Made by a program: the position numbers and the translations under genes. Positions 1 through 22,946 of a DNA stretch of 64,000 nt are shown one piece after another (position 1 is the stretch's first letter; every line of letters starts with the position of its first letter). The notes beneath the pieces were generated by a model. The model did no database searches. It saw only the letters and a program-made list of their open reading frames with translations, and was not told where the DNA came from. This stretch comes from Amyelois transitella (lineage: Eukaryota; Arthropoda; Insecta; Lepidoptera; Pyralidae), in assembly GCF_032362555.1 (NCBI RefSeq), contig NC_083535.1, positions 13,516,001 to 13,580,000 of the forward strand, written 5' to 3'.

Positions 1-1697
1 GTATATCTGCTTAGTCAACCTGCTTTCATTGCATGTTCGCACTTTGCAGATATTAAGATAAGAAATTAAAATCATGGGTTTAAGAAATTAAACATGGTTG
101 AAATTGAACATATAACAAAATTTAATGGATAAATAAACTAGACCTAATTAAACTACTTAAAATACTAATTTAGGAATAGGCCTGTGAAGTTATTCAGGAA
201 CAATAATAGAGCATATTTCTTTATTTTATGGCTTGTTTAAAGTTATGATAGACAGAATAAGTCTCATCAACATTCATAATATTCCCCAATGGCATTGAAA
301 CAGAACAAAAAACATCTGAAATTGGGAATATTTATTGTTTTACAGTAATCTTGTAGTTGAATTTATAATTCCGAAACAAATGAAATGGAACAATAAAAAT
401 TGTTCAATTCTACTTGAGATGGAAAAACTACAGAATCCTACGCTTCGCGTGGCCCGATACTGACTTTGCCGGTTTTTCTATACAATATTTCACATCATTT
501 AGTTCTATAGAATTCTCCTAAAATTCATTACATTACCATACCAAAAGCAATCACATGGTACATATTGTGATTTTCTAAAATTAATTCAATTGTAGATTAT
601 AAAACACAAGATAATATTCTTGTAGGCTCTATTACTTATTACAAATTCCTTTCCTGATAAATTCAAAATTTGCATTTGAGATAAGTACAACTATCTGTAA
701 TTTTTGGTCATTTTCTGAACAGAGCTATCTTGTTCTTTCGTGATACTCAATAAAATATAAGATCAGATTTCTGAGGTAATGTTGAATTCACTGGTATCCT
801 TCCTTCATTTAAAATTGACAGTTTGTTTTATTTATATCTATGACAAAAAATAATATTACAATCTATATATACTTTCACTGAACAAATTTTCACTTGCCTT
901 TTAGGCAGGAAAGAGATATGAAAATACATATCAATATGCCTTACCAACTTTGGTAAATATCTATCGGTACAAATTAAAAGTATTTATATACAAGAATACA
1001 ATTGTGACAAATTACTATAGTAAATTTGCATTGCATATGTAAGTTGTAACATTAATTATTAAGATTTCTCATGAAGACAATGTATGATGGAAGTCAACCT
1101 ATAAAAAAGGCTTTATATAAAAAAAGCGCAGACGGATTACATAGAGGTTCTTATCCAGAATTACGCATGCCTTTTGTTGGATCGACTTATTGATTAATCT
1201 ATCGTTTCCTCTCAATGAAGTAGTACTTTGCTGTATTCATTTTAAATAACTACTTGAGAGATAACTGAGAATATATTGCCCTTATTTTGATTGACGGTAG
1301 AGATCATGCTTAAGCCGCATTCATACCGCATAAGTTTTATTCTATTTTTATGTGTTAATTTGTTTGTTACTATAAAAGAGAAAGGGCTTTGATAGTTGAC
1401 TCAAAATGAACACAGCAAAGTCACTTCTAACCACAATGACATCAATCAAATTGATGTGATCAAGCCAATATTCCAGAATCTCTAACAAAACCATCAATTT
1501 TGCTATCCTTCACGGGCACTTCAATTCCCAAAACCCGAAATTAACTATTTACAGTCACTAAAACTATTATATTAGCCGTGTGCATGAATATAAATCATGC
1601 CTCTACCCGTAGTGGTAGGCAGAGACGACACTTGTCCATTTTTTATGCACATTCGTATTGTACTATATACAAATCACTATCACTGGTTTTTCGAATG
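1..1697. other. AT-rich intergenic / PRPF4B 3' UTR region
   Basis: No gene is recognisable here. The stretch lies just downstream of the PRPF4B stop codon, so its right part should be that gene's 3' UTR. On the minus strand an AATAAA signal reads at 1341-1336, about 360 nt past the stop, with others near 830 and 225. Which one is used cannot be decided from sequence. The rest is AT-rich with no clear repeat copy. Confidence 0.5.
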
Positions 1698-12817
<11,120 letters not shown>

Positions 12818-13729
12818 TATCGGTTTTTCTGTTCAGCTGTAGCTGGTAAAGTGCTGTAAAAAAAAATATTACATTAGTTTCAAATAAATACACAAGTAAA
12901 ACATTAAAGAGAATCCAGTCACATGAATCGCATTCCTGCTAAAAAAAAAATTCCAGACTTTATACATTATCCGTATATTGGTTTGATTGTTAACTGGTTT
13001 AGGGAATGGATGAGGAAACCTACATTTTTTGTTAAACCTGGCTGTTGGGTTAGTATGCGTTAGACTACCACAATACAATATTATGTTACTACAAATAAGT
13101 AAATGCATTGGTTGACACATACTCAAATATTTTTTTTAATTTATTATATGTCATTCGCAAGCAGCACTTAGTTAATGACCTGATTTATAATAGCACTAAT
13201 TATATGGCATCCTAATTTGAATCCTGATGTGCTAAAGTTAATGACCCAATTTGTAATAGAACAAATTTTATGGCATTCTAATTTGAATAATGATTTGGCA
13301 AATGACTCTTTCACTCTTTTCAGGATTGAGACTCATTTAAATGTTACAATACTAATTATCCAGCTATTATAATGCAACTTTCCCATGAAAATCTTCTAAT
13401 GGATAGGTTGCAAGGGATTGACTAATAGCTGGAAGAGATTGCCTTAGAAATAAACAGAATCTATGCAATGTTGTTTAACGTTTTTTATGTACAATTGGTA
13501 AATAAATAAGAGTAACAATATATAATAACTCGCCGTTGCCTGCAAATTAAGGCATTGGTTCAGTAGTTTTGATGTCAAAAAGTAACAAACACATGTACAT
13601 ATCCACACATTAACATTCGCAATTATAATTTAAGCAGAATAACCAAATTTCGCATTAATAAAAAATTAGTATTGAGCTTCTTACTATTGGAAATCATTAG
13701 AGCATTATATATTATGCTAAGCTATTATC

Positions 13730-14300
13730 GGATGATAGTAATATTGAGAGGAGAGTGAATGCAGGGAACATGGTGAATGGAGCTTTACGCATGCCTTTAT
13801 GAGCAGTCAGAAACTGTCCAAAAAGGCTCGCCTGACTGTGCATAGGCATAGCATGGTCCCAACATTAATGTATGGGGGTGAAAGTTGGGTGTGGCAAAAG
13901 AAAGGAATATGATGGGTGTGAAATTGAGTGACCGGATAAGGAACAGTATCATAAGGGAATGTTGTGATGTGAAAGAAGATGTAGTTACCAGAATAGCAGG
14001 TATGCTAAGATGGTTTGGTCATGTGGAGAGGATGTATGAAAGTAGGTTGACTAAGCAGGTGTACAAGGAGTGTGGAGGGAAGTCGGTTCAGGAAGGCTGG
14101 ACAAACATATCTTGATCAAATAAAGGACGTCTTGGCAAAGGGTCAGGTCAAGAGTACCCAAACCCACCGAGCTTACAGGTAAGAGTTATGAATGTGGATG
14201 AAGCTGAGGAAGTATAAAGAGATCATGGCAAGTGGAAAGATGTTATCTCCGCCTACTGAACTGGTCACTATGGGAAATAGTACATTTGTAGGTTATAGCA
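13730..14300 (+). mobile_element. LINE 3' coding end, degenerate
   Basis: Frame 13885-14115 and the preceding bases read SWVWQKK..., ...[20 protein letters not shown] and CGGKS, the C-terminal end of reverse transcriptases of a non-LTR retrotransposon common in Lepidoptera. It continues past frameshifts into the GTGGCAAGTGGAAAGATG segment. It is a dead, 5'-truncated copy. Confidence 0.8.
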
Positions 14301-14847
14301 AGCGGCAGATTACAAATATTTAAAAACAAATTGTTTTGTAATCTAAAATACATACAATACAAGAGATGTGCTTTGTTTGCTAAGCATTAGATTATGGACT
14401 CTTGATGTGCTATATCTAATAACTTTTTTTAACACAGTAGGTTAAGGTTCATTCACAAGGATAGAAAATAATCTCTATGATCTAAACAGGATTTCTAGGT
14501 TATTCTCACAAATTGAACTAGTTTCAACATAACCTATAGAAGAAAAATAAAAGAAAGAAACAACAATCAGCAAAGAGTCTTCTTGTTTTCATTACAATAA
14601 ACATTGAATTGGTAATGCACCCAATTAAAGGTAATGCAATCTTGTCTTTAAGAAAAGCTATTTTGGCTAATATTTCTATTCTCTATTAACTAACCTTTCT
14701 AAAAAAAAATTGGTTTATGTAGAATTAGAAGACCACAAACTCTATATGAATATTAAATGTGAGAATATTCACTGTATATAGCTTTTACTGATGGAATCTG
14801 AATATAAACTCTTAAATAGGAATTAACAGAAAAATTGCGACACTTAC

Positions 14848-14965
14848 CTTATAATTACCAATAAAGTGCCACTAAAATATGTATTTGTACTTTTGTATCG
14901 TTCTTCTTTCACCAACAGTCACAGACAGACAGACCAAGCAAAATAAAACGACTACGTGTGCACAG
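14848..14965 (-). other. PRPF4B: PRPF4B 5' untranslated first exon (probable)
   Basis: On the minus strand a GTAAGT donor sits at 14847-14842. The next downstream acceptor is that of the exon 12853-12807, which holds the start ATG at 12817. An untranslated first exon ending at 14848 therefore fits. The upstream edge is a guess; no TATA box is evident. The exon lies beside the hAT-like element at 15028. Confidence 0.55.
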
Positions 14966-15027
14966 ATTTGCAGTGTACCAACCACAAACTAAATAGAGAT
15001 ACTATGTATGTACCAACACACATAGCC

Positions 15028-15670
15028 TAGGAATGTGAAAAAATAATCGATTATGGAAATAATCGATTATGTTTGAATGAAAGTAAAAATCGATTTAAAT
15101 ACGAGATTTTTTAAAATTAATAAGCGATTACTAATCGTTTTTTCATATTTTTGCAATAAATGCACCCCGAAATTATGTTCGGTCTTCTGGCTTGGAGCCC
15201 GGAACGCGAACTGCCAAATAATACTATCATAGCTCCATAATATTACATTAACACCATCTGTGCATCTATGATAGCATTCCTCCTGTAATTTCAAAACAGT
15301 TTAGATGATTCATTTAATCAAACATTGATAGAGTTAGTCAATGAACTGTATTTAACCGACATTCTGTTGATATGTTATTCATTATTCGTTGCTGAAACTT
15401 CATTTTTCAAACTTGATTGTTATAAAACTTTAATTTGTGTTGATTTTATAAGAACTTACTGTTTCTGTTGTATATTTTTAATGAATAAATCTATTGATAT
15501 AATGTTATGCCGTTTATTTTGACATTAATTGAAAAATGAAAAAATCTTTTAATATAATTAATTCGAATATTTTCTTAAGAAATATCGATTATTTATTTAT
15601 CGATTTCCATACTTAAAAAATAAACCGCTTAGATAAACATCGATTTTTTATCAGCAATGTCACATCCCTA
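15028..15670. mobile_element. hAT-like non-autonomous DNA transposon (MITE)
   Basis: The left end reads TAGGAATGTG and the right end CACATCCCTA, an inverted pair with one mismatch. Flanks are ACATAGCC at 15020-15027 and ACATAGCA at 15671-15678, an 8-bp target duplication with one mismatch, as made by hAT elements. Both ends hold ATCGATTAT-type subterminal repeats in opposite orientations. The short internal frames resemble no transposase I know. It sits between the divergent starts of PRPF4B and the small gene at 16.8 kb. Confidence 0.65.
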
Positions 15671-15749
15671 ACATAGCATAGCCAAAGCAAAGCTTCGACC
15701 ATAGACATAAAATATATTTTTTTTGCTTTATTCGTCCTTGGATAAATAT

Positions 15750-15890
15750 GCCGTGAGGTTCCCAGCACCAATATAAAAAATAGGACCACTGCATCTCATT
15801 TTTCATGGACGTCGTAAGAGGCGGCTAAGGGATAGGCTTATAAACTTGGGATTCTTATTTTAGGCGATGGGCTAGCAACCTGTCACTACA
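15750..15890 (+). repeat. Family-A interspersed repeat (5' half)
   Basis: Starts GCCGTGAGGTTCCCAGCACC and stops after GGGCTAGCAACCTGTCACTA. Confidence 0.8.
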
Positions 15891-15957
15891 AATCAAATTA
15901 CGTAAAAAAATGAGAATTTAATTGGACAAATGAACTGACTGAACATACATACATAAA

Positions 15958-16135
15958 ATCACGCCTTTTTACTAGACTACATCTTTCCACTTCCACGATC
16001 TCTGCGTACTTCCTTCGCTTCATTCATAACTCCCTTCATGCAAGCTCGGCGGTTTCGGGTACTCTTGGCCTGACCCTTTACCAGGCCGTCCTTAATTTGA
16101 TTAAGATACTTTCGTCTAGCTAGGCCTTCTCACTT
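15958..16135 (-). mobile_element. LINE 3' end fragment (reverse)
   Basis: Reverse copy of the same LINE end: AAAATCACGCC, CCACTTCCACGATCTCTGCG, CATGCAAGCTCGGCGG, GACCCTTTACCAGG. Confidence 0.75.
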
Positions 16136-16599
16136 CACTTCACTTCTCAATGAACTGAACTGAACCCTTGAAGTTTTTGGTATACTCGATATAGGTATAT
16201 GGTGTGATAATAGGCTATGGTGGACAGAATGGCAGATAAATTGAAAGACTGTCGTCTTTGGCGGGCAGAATGTTTTAAATTGTATGGCCGCTAAGTAAAA
16301 AGTAATTTTTTAATTAAAGAAATATGGTGTTCGTCAATTGTTAATTTCACAACAATGATTCAAGACGCAATTAAAGTTAGGATTATTTTTATGTTTTAAT
16401 TTTTATATTATAATTTTCTTTATTTTTACCAACACAGTATTTTATTTTATATCCCGACTTAAAATTATCTAAACAATATGTAATAAGAAAATAAATACTA
16501 CAGGTTTTATAAGCGTTTCTGCTTGCTTGAGTAGGTCTTCCTGAGAGGAAAAACACCGAGCGATGTCATTGTCAAGTTTCATGATGATTGCCAATGACA

Positions 16600-16700
16600 A
16601 TTTAATTTCATCAGAATATTGTTTTCCTGAGTTCTATTCCTTATTTTTATTTTGTGTTATTGTATACGTAACGTAATTACTTATATCCTCTTCAAGACTT
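16600..16700 (+). other. Probable 5' UTR exon of the 16.8-kb gene
   Basis: It ends in CTT followed by GTAAGTTC at 16701, a strong donor. The matching acceptor lies at 16827, giving a 127-nt intron typical of insects. The left edge is not determined. Confidence 0.45.
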
Positions 16701-16846
16701 GTAAGTTCAAAGAATGTACATAAATTTAAATCTTGGCCAGATTTATAGGAATATGATGTATCATAAGTAGTCACATACCTATACTTTTTTTTATAAGTTT
16801 GAGTCATATTGTAACATATTATTGCAGGTCAAAACGGCTTAGAATT

Positions 16847-17374
16847 ATGTCTGACGTCAGGCAATTTTGTTATGACGATGAGACAGGCGAAGTAATGACC
16901 TACCACATAAACGACGAAACCGGAGAGCCATTGGTAGAAAACTTGCGGTCTATACAATCTCGTGCAAGGACGTATCGCGTGAGACCTCGCTTTTCACGCA
17001 TCAGCCGCCCTCCAAAGCCAGTGCGTTTCCCTAAATTTCATATGGCCAAAACAAAACAATTCCAGCATTTAAAAGAAAACATACTGGCCGGTTCTAATAC
17101 ATTTAGTCATAGAATACTCTTGATTCCGACTGTGGTTTTCTTCCCGGCTGTGGCGACCATTCTGCTGATGATTCTTGAGATATATCTTCATGTCCGCTGC
17201 CACAAGAAGAATAAAAAACTCAAAGATTCAACCATGTACTATCGGAGCCCATTTCATGTGGTCACCAGGACGTTTTGCGGCGTCTGTCGCGACTGCGACG
17301 CTGCCTCTAAGGTGGGACAGCTGCAAGATGAGAGGCGTCATCGCTATGACTACTTTCGTTCTTTAGCTATTTAA
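16847..17374 (+). CDS. Unrecognised small membrane protein, 175 aa
   Basis: I do not recognise the family. The frame starts at MSDVRQF and ends at FRSLAI. An acceptor (TTGCAG) ends at 16827, 19 nt before the ATG, and a good GTAAGT donor is at 16701, so a 5' UTR exon ending at 16700 is likely. Visible parts: an N-terminal near-repeat YDDETGEV / INDETGEP; a basic, proline-rich stretch (RVRPRFSRISRPPKPVRFPK); one hydrophobic segment of about 25 residues around ILLIPTVVFFPAVATILLMI; a basic stop-transfer CHKKNKKLK; and a cysteine cluster CGVCRDC in the tail. It is probably a single-pass protein, but topology cannot be fixed. An in-frame upstream ATG at 16802 would lie in the intron. Confidence 0.7.
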   Translation: MSDVRQFCYDDETGEVMTYHINDETGEPLVENLRSIQSRARTYRVRPRFSRISRPPKPVRFPKFHMAKTKQFQHLKENILAGSNTFSHRILLIPTVVFFPAVATILLMILEIYLHVRCHKKNKKLKDSTMYYRSPFHVVTRTFCGVCRDCDAASKVGQLQDERRHRYDYFRSLAI

Positions 17375-18207
17375 AGGTTAAATAATAAGTCTGATTTGTT
17401 TCATGCTAAGATCTGAGATATATTTTTAAGTTTTAATCTGTTTGTCTGTAACCTTTTTTAAATGAGAAAATTGTTTATTTTTAATGAGAAAACATAAAAT
17501 TAATGTTAAGATAATTACTATGACACAAATGCATAGAACAAGGAAGTTATTTTTTGTAGTTAAACCAAGCATTGTATTGTTCAATACATAAATCAGCCTT
17601 TTTTGAACTGACAGCATAAAATCTATAATCTGCTTTGCTTTGTTTAAACAAATCATTAGACAGAACTAGAAGACAATTTTGAGACCACTCATTATTGATC
17701 TAATAAGTAAATTTTATGTTAGAACAGACATGCACTCCTTTTTGGAGTCACAATCTTGTTCACAATGAAAATATTAGATTTACCTTGGTACTGTAAGTGT
17801 GAATTACTCATTGTACCATAACCTTGGTGATACTGTATATCAAATTAATTTTAGCAGTAACAATAACGGTTGCCATAATATGAAAAAAAAATACAGTGCA
17901 ATACAAATTTTGCTTAGGTTTTTAACTGATTGGTAATTATCATTTAAGTAATATTGTGCAGTCCACATGGTTCTTTGGTTTCATGATCAAGAGGTCTCAG
18001 CATCATACTTTAAGTTTTTTTTACATGCACCTCACTCACGAAAAGCACTACTGTGGGGTAATGTTCATTATTATTAAGTACACACATTGACATGCAGAGC
18101 TAGCCTGGCCTTTTTTTTATTATGACCTGTAACGGGACAGTGATAGTATTGATAGATCTGGGACTCACAAGATGAAATATAGTACAAAATAATTTCATGA
18201 TATATAT

Positions 18208-18450
18208 CTATACTAATATTATAAAGCTGAAGAGTTTGAACATGCTAATCTCAGGAACTACTGGTTTGAATTGAAAAATTCTTTTTGTGTTTAATAGACC
18301 ATTTATCGAGGAAGGCTTTAGGCTATTTATCATCACGCTGCAACTATTAGGAGCGAAAAAATAATGGATAATGTGAAAAAAACAGGAAAAATTATTCATC
18401 CTTGAGGGCTTCAATGGTGCCCAAAATAACTATTCCATGCGACACAGCTT
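18208..18450 (+). repeat. Family-D interspersed repeat
   Basis: Opens TACTAATATTATAAAGCTGA, contains GAAGGCTTTAGGCTATTTAT and ends near CCATGCGACACAGC. Other copies at 24328-24582, 29530-29803 and 35732-35962 (reverse). Confidence 0.75.
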
Positions 18451-20387
18451 GTTTTAAATAAGCAGCATATAAAGGATGTGTCATTGAAATTGATGATGAA
18501 TCATGAAATTATATGATCATTTTGTCGAGATTTCAATGTCAAATAAGAATAATATTATTTGTAAAAACCAAAACTGGTAATAGATAGGAACTTTTTGGCC
18601 AGGATTAAAGATTTATATTTTATTACAATAATAATGTTATGGTGTTGGTCAGTGATCGAATAAAGGTCTAGGGGTATGTTAAGTATTGATAAAGGTATTA
18701 TCTACTTTATAAACTGTTTTTTTAAATATTTATCTCATGTTAAATAAATATTACTTGTAAATATTTGTTTTATCGGATACCTTACGTTATGTTAACTGTA
18801 GGTCCTCCCGCTTTTAAATTAAATACCTGATTTTCGCGTTCTAGATTTTCGTAAAAAAAGAGCATAAGTTACATACTTTTGAAGGTTTATTCTTTCTCTA
18901 TTACAAATTTCGTGAAAAATTTATGCGTTTCATACAAACATAAACAAAATAATTTTCTTTCTATGATATGAGTATTGATTTTTTGTTTCCGCCTTTTCTA
19001 TGGAAAAGTTTTACATTAAAACTAACGGTACTTTATTTTTTTAAGAAGGTGAGTAAGTGGGGCAGGACTAAAACCCATAAGATCCGAGGGCTAGGTTTGG
19101 TACTGTAATAGATAAATAAAAATTATACAGAATCAGCTAGCCTTGAAGTTGGAAAATTGTGTATCATTATGAGATACTAACTCAACGATATTATATTTTG
19201 TAATAAATTCTTATATAGATAAACATCCAAGACCCAGGTCAAGTTCTCATTCCGGGACTTCAGATGTTAGAAACTAGCGCGCTAGAGGCCGCCCAGAGGT
19301 AAAATGACATTAGAAAATTACATACAGTAGGTATGAGTACATAACTAACACAGGGTAACATTATTGGATGAGATAGAGTTGGAGCATGTGAAGAGTTGTA
19401 GGTCATAATGCTTTTTACAACAAATGGAATGTGTTCTATTGAAATAATAATAACTAAGTGTATGATAACATTGTAATCCATGACTCCTACTTATTAGTCA
19501 TGGTCTGCAGGTGCAAGCATTCCAATTTGTAAACAAAAGAAAGAATTTCTTAAAAGCTCCGTATGAATGATGCCCGATAATAGATAGGCTAGGATAATAA
19601 AGCGACAAAAACGTACACAGGTGCGTAGATTTTAGTAATTTGAGCAACTTAAAAGTTACTTTTTTATATTCAATTGTGTCGTTATTTAAAGTGGGTGTAA
19701 TGTTATGTAGAGTGAATTATTGTATGGAATACAAGCTAAACCAAAGCCAATTGATTTCGACGCTTTAGTTTGTCGTTTAAATCGAGTGGCGTTACATGGA
19801 ATTTACACTGTATCTATATAAGTATCTATCTACATATATCTTTTATCTATATCTATTATATATATAATATATATAAAACAAAGTCGGGTTTGTTACAACA
19901 CTTATAACTCGAGATCTGCAGGCCCAATTTTCATGGTTTTTGATTTGTTGAATTTGTCTCCGCCCCGAATATATCTTAAAAATATTGAAAAATTGACGAA
20001 TACTTGAAAAATGCGTTATTTTCCCTAAAAGTTCTTTAATTTAGGAGCTGTAAATTTTTTTTTCAAAATCATTTCATTAAGTAATGATTGGCATTTATGA
20101 GTCGTAGATATGGCGTGAGTGTGTTGACGTTGATGAGTCAGTCACCTTTGTTCCTTTATACCTCTATTAGATTCGAGCTTTTACATATCTCTTAAGCAAT
20201 AAATAAATAATAGGGTGGAATTCCAACGGTTCCGTTACGGTTTACAATAGGTACTTACTTATTATTACTTTTCGGTGCTAATTAAAATCTATGTATTTCC
20301 AAATGGTTATTGCCAACCAGAACTTAGTTAAGCAATTTGTACAATGACATGTTATCTTTTAAATTTAACTATATAATGTCTAGCAAT

Positions 20388-20655
20388 GTGCCGTGTGGTT
20401 CCCGGCACCAATAAAAAACCAGAATAGGACCACTCCATCTCTTTCCCATGGATGTCGTAAAAGGCGACTAAGGGATAGGCTTACAAACTTGCGATTCTTT
20501 TTTGGGCGATGGGCTAGCAACCTGTCACTATTTGAATCTCAATTATATCATTAAGCCAAATAGCTGAACGTGGCCATTCAGTCTTTTCAAGACTGTTGGC
20601 TCTGTCTACCCCGCAAGGGATATAGACGTGACCATATGTACATGTATGTATGTAA
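20388..20655 (+). repeat. Family-A interspersed repeat, full length
   Basis: One of the best preserved copies: GTGCCGTGTGGTTCCCGGCA head, all internal blocks, then ATATAGACGTGACCATATG and a short TATG tract. Confidence 0.9.
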
Positions 20656-22644
20656 TGTCTAGCATAAAGCAACCTATTCATGTTTTGTAACTTTCCACAA
20701 ACACAAGAGACAGATAGAAAGCAGTTAAAATAGTGACCATCGTCAGACGAGTTTAAGAGCAATATCCACACTAAGTACCTATTATTAAAGAGAAAACAGT
20801 AATGTTTTTAAATAACTTAGATGTAAGACAGATTAATCATTAATCAATATTTTATAAAGTAATCCGGGGCAGAGTGCTTCCAAAAATATGAAAAGTACTA
20901 CAAAATAATAGCTTTTTAAAAGTCCGCGATAGGTACTATATCTATCTACCTATACTTATAATAAATATGTATAGTGGTCAATTCTTTACATCTATATTAA
21001 TATTATAAAGCTGAAGAGTTAGTTTGTTTGTTTGAACGCGTTAATTTCAAGAATTGAAAAATTCTTAAGATATAGCATAGTTGAGTTAGTATCTCATAAC
21101 ACAAGTCTCGAACTTACTACGAGGCTAATTGAATCTGTGTAGTTGTCCCGTATATATTTATAAAAACGCAAAAATTAGCAAACTTGTAACTCGAACATTT
21201 GGGTCATCTGTACTATATAATTTTATAGAAAATACATATGTTTTTAGCAATAAATTATTTTATTGATAAAAAATTCGGGCAACAATGTGTCCAACCATGC
21301 ACATTGAAGTTTTTCGTAGATCATTGACAAAACAATGTTCATCGATTTGTTGATCCGCGCATCACGTAGGTATCACGCAGGTACCTATTAAAAAAAGACA
21401 ACAAATTTGAAAAATACACTTTATTTATATTTGTGTTTATAACTAAGCTGTAGTACAGTAAATAACACAATGAAATTCAAGACAATGCATCGATAACGAA
21501 AGGTTAGCTTCAATTATATAATTTGCGTCGTCACACGAACGGCTAACATGTATATTCTCAAACAATACGAAAATATAACATTCTACAATTTCTCGTTTAG
21601 AGCCATTCTATTTTGAGTTACATCAGTCGTTTCATGAAATGCCTTTACAACCCATAGACTAGAAATTGTGATCACTTACTGTTACAAAGTATCAAGCTTG
21701 ACATTTCTCTCACGAATCCATTGTGAAACTAGTACCTAAATCCGATCTACTAATCTATGATTTGTAAAAGGAAATCAATATTTTAACCAGCGACTCCGTT
21801 ATTTGTGAAGAAAACAGTTGTATTTTTCGAAAAAATATACCTAATAGGCGTAACCATATAACCTTCAACATTTACACCCCCTACATTCCGAATGTACAAT
21901 AGGTAATTAAACATTTAGTAACAATCAATTTGTATGCTAGTAGGGAGTGGACGTACTGCCCAGAACGCATGGCCATCTCGAGTTAAATAATAAATACATA
22001 TATACATAATTTCGATGATCGTATCACGATAGTTCTGTTATAAAAAAAAACACGTTAGCACATTAATTCGTCAAATGTCGCGCTATTCTTAAAAAGCGAC
22101 AGGACATTTTGAAATATTAGTTAAAACTTTTCATCCGATTTATTTATTTATTTATTCAATTCGCCTCTCATTAATACTAATTAACCAACTCTTTAAAATT
22201 TATCATGCAAATATAACTCAATATATTTTAATCCCAAGTTTGCAACAAATATTCGTAAATGCAATTAATTTTAGTGTCTTAGAAACTACTACTTATACAT
22301 TTTACAGAATTTATAAAGCCGGTTGAAATAATAACATTCGATATGTCAAGTGACCTTCACAATGCGTTAGCGTGGAGTCGAGTCGAGTTTACATCACATA
22401 ACAAAATAAAATAAAAATAACAAAACAAAGCAGCGCGGGCGGCTGTCAAAACGTGTCAAAAATTTAACTACAACAAACAATTTCCAAGCTAAAGTCAATA
22501 AAGACGAATCAAAAATCAGAGTGCATGTTTGTTCTGTACTGAAATCGCGTTTTTATTGTGTTATGGAAATATATATATTTAAAAATCCATGCGACAATTT
22601 TGAAGTTTTCGATCGATAGAATATTTTTTTTTATTAAAACACTC

Positions 22645-22946
22645 AACATTGGAGGGAAAGGTCGGAGTGAAAAGGCCTAGACGATTGACCTTTATCAAAT
22701 TAAAGACGTCCTGGCAAAGGGTCAGGTCGAGAGTACCCGAAACCGCCGAGCTTGCATAATGAGAGTTTTGAATGTGGATGAAGCGAAGGAAGTATGCAGA
22801 GATCGTGGCAAGTGGTAAGATGTAGTCTCTGCCTACCCCTCAGGGGGAAGAGGCGTGATTTTATGAATGTATGTATGTACCTGACAGCGTGTTCTTAAAT
22901 TTGATGTACTCGTCCCCTCCGGAATAGAGGAGTGATTTTATGTATG
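22645..22946 (+). mobile_element. 5'-truncated LINE insertion with 13-bp target duplication, carrying an importin-7 exon fragment
   Basis: TATTAAAACACTC occurs at 22632-22644 and again at 22947-22959, framing the insert. The insert begins in the 3' coding end shared by many copies here (GGAGGGAAAGGTCGG, then GCAAAGGGTCAGGTCGAGAG) and reaches a GTGATTTTATGAATGTATG tail. It then switches to 34 bp of importin-7 exon, then returns to a second LINE tail (CCCTCCGGAATAGAGGAGTG). The final TATG tract abuts the right duplication. Confidence 0.75.
22881..22914 (-). pseudogene. Duplicated fragment of importin-7 exon 12
   Basis: Bases 22871-22914 are identical to 25791-25834, where they form the 3' end of the importin-7 exon coding [11 protein letters not shown] plus the start of its intron. 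Here the piece is bounded by LINE tails and is non-functional. Confidence 0.85.

Noticed and set aside
13885..14115. A host gene coding a 76-aa protein.
   Set aside because: [10 protein letters not shown] and neighbouring blocks are the end of a non-LTR retrotransposon reverse transcriptase, and matching fragments recur through the window.
15325..15522. 65-codon frame inside the hAT-like element as a transposase remnant.
   Set aside because: It has no resemblance to hAT transposase motifs and is short and AT-driven.
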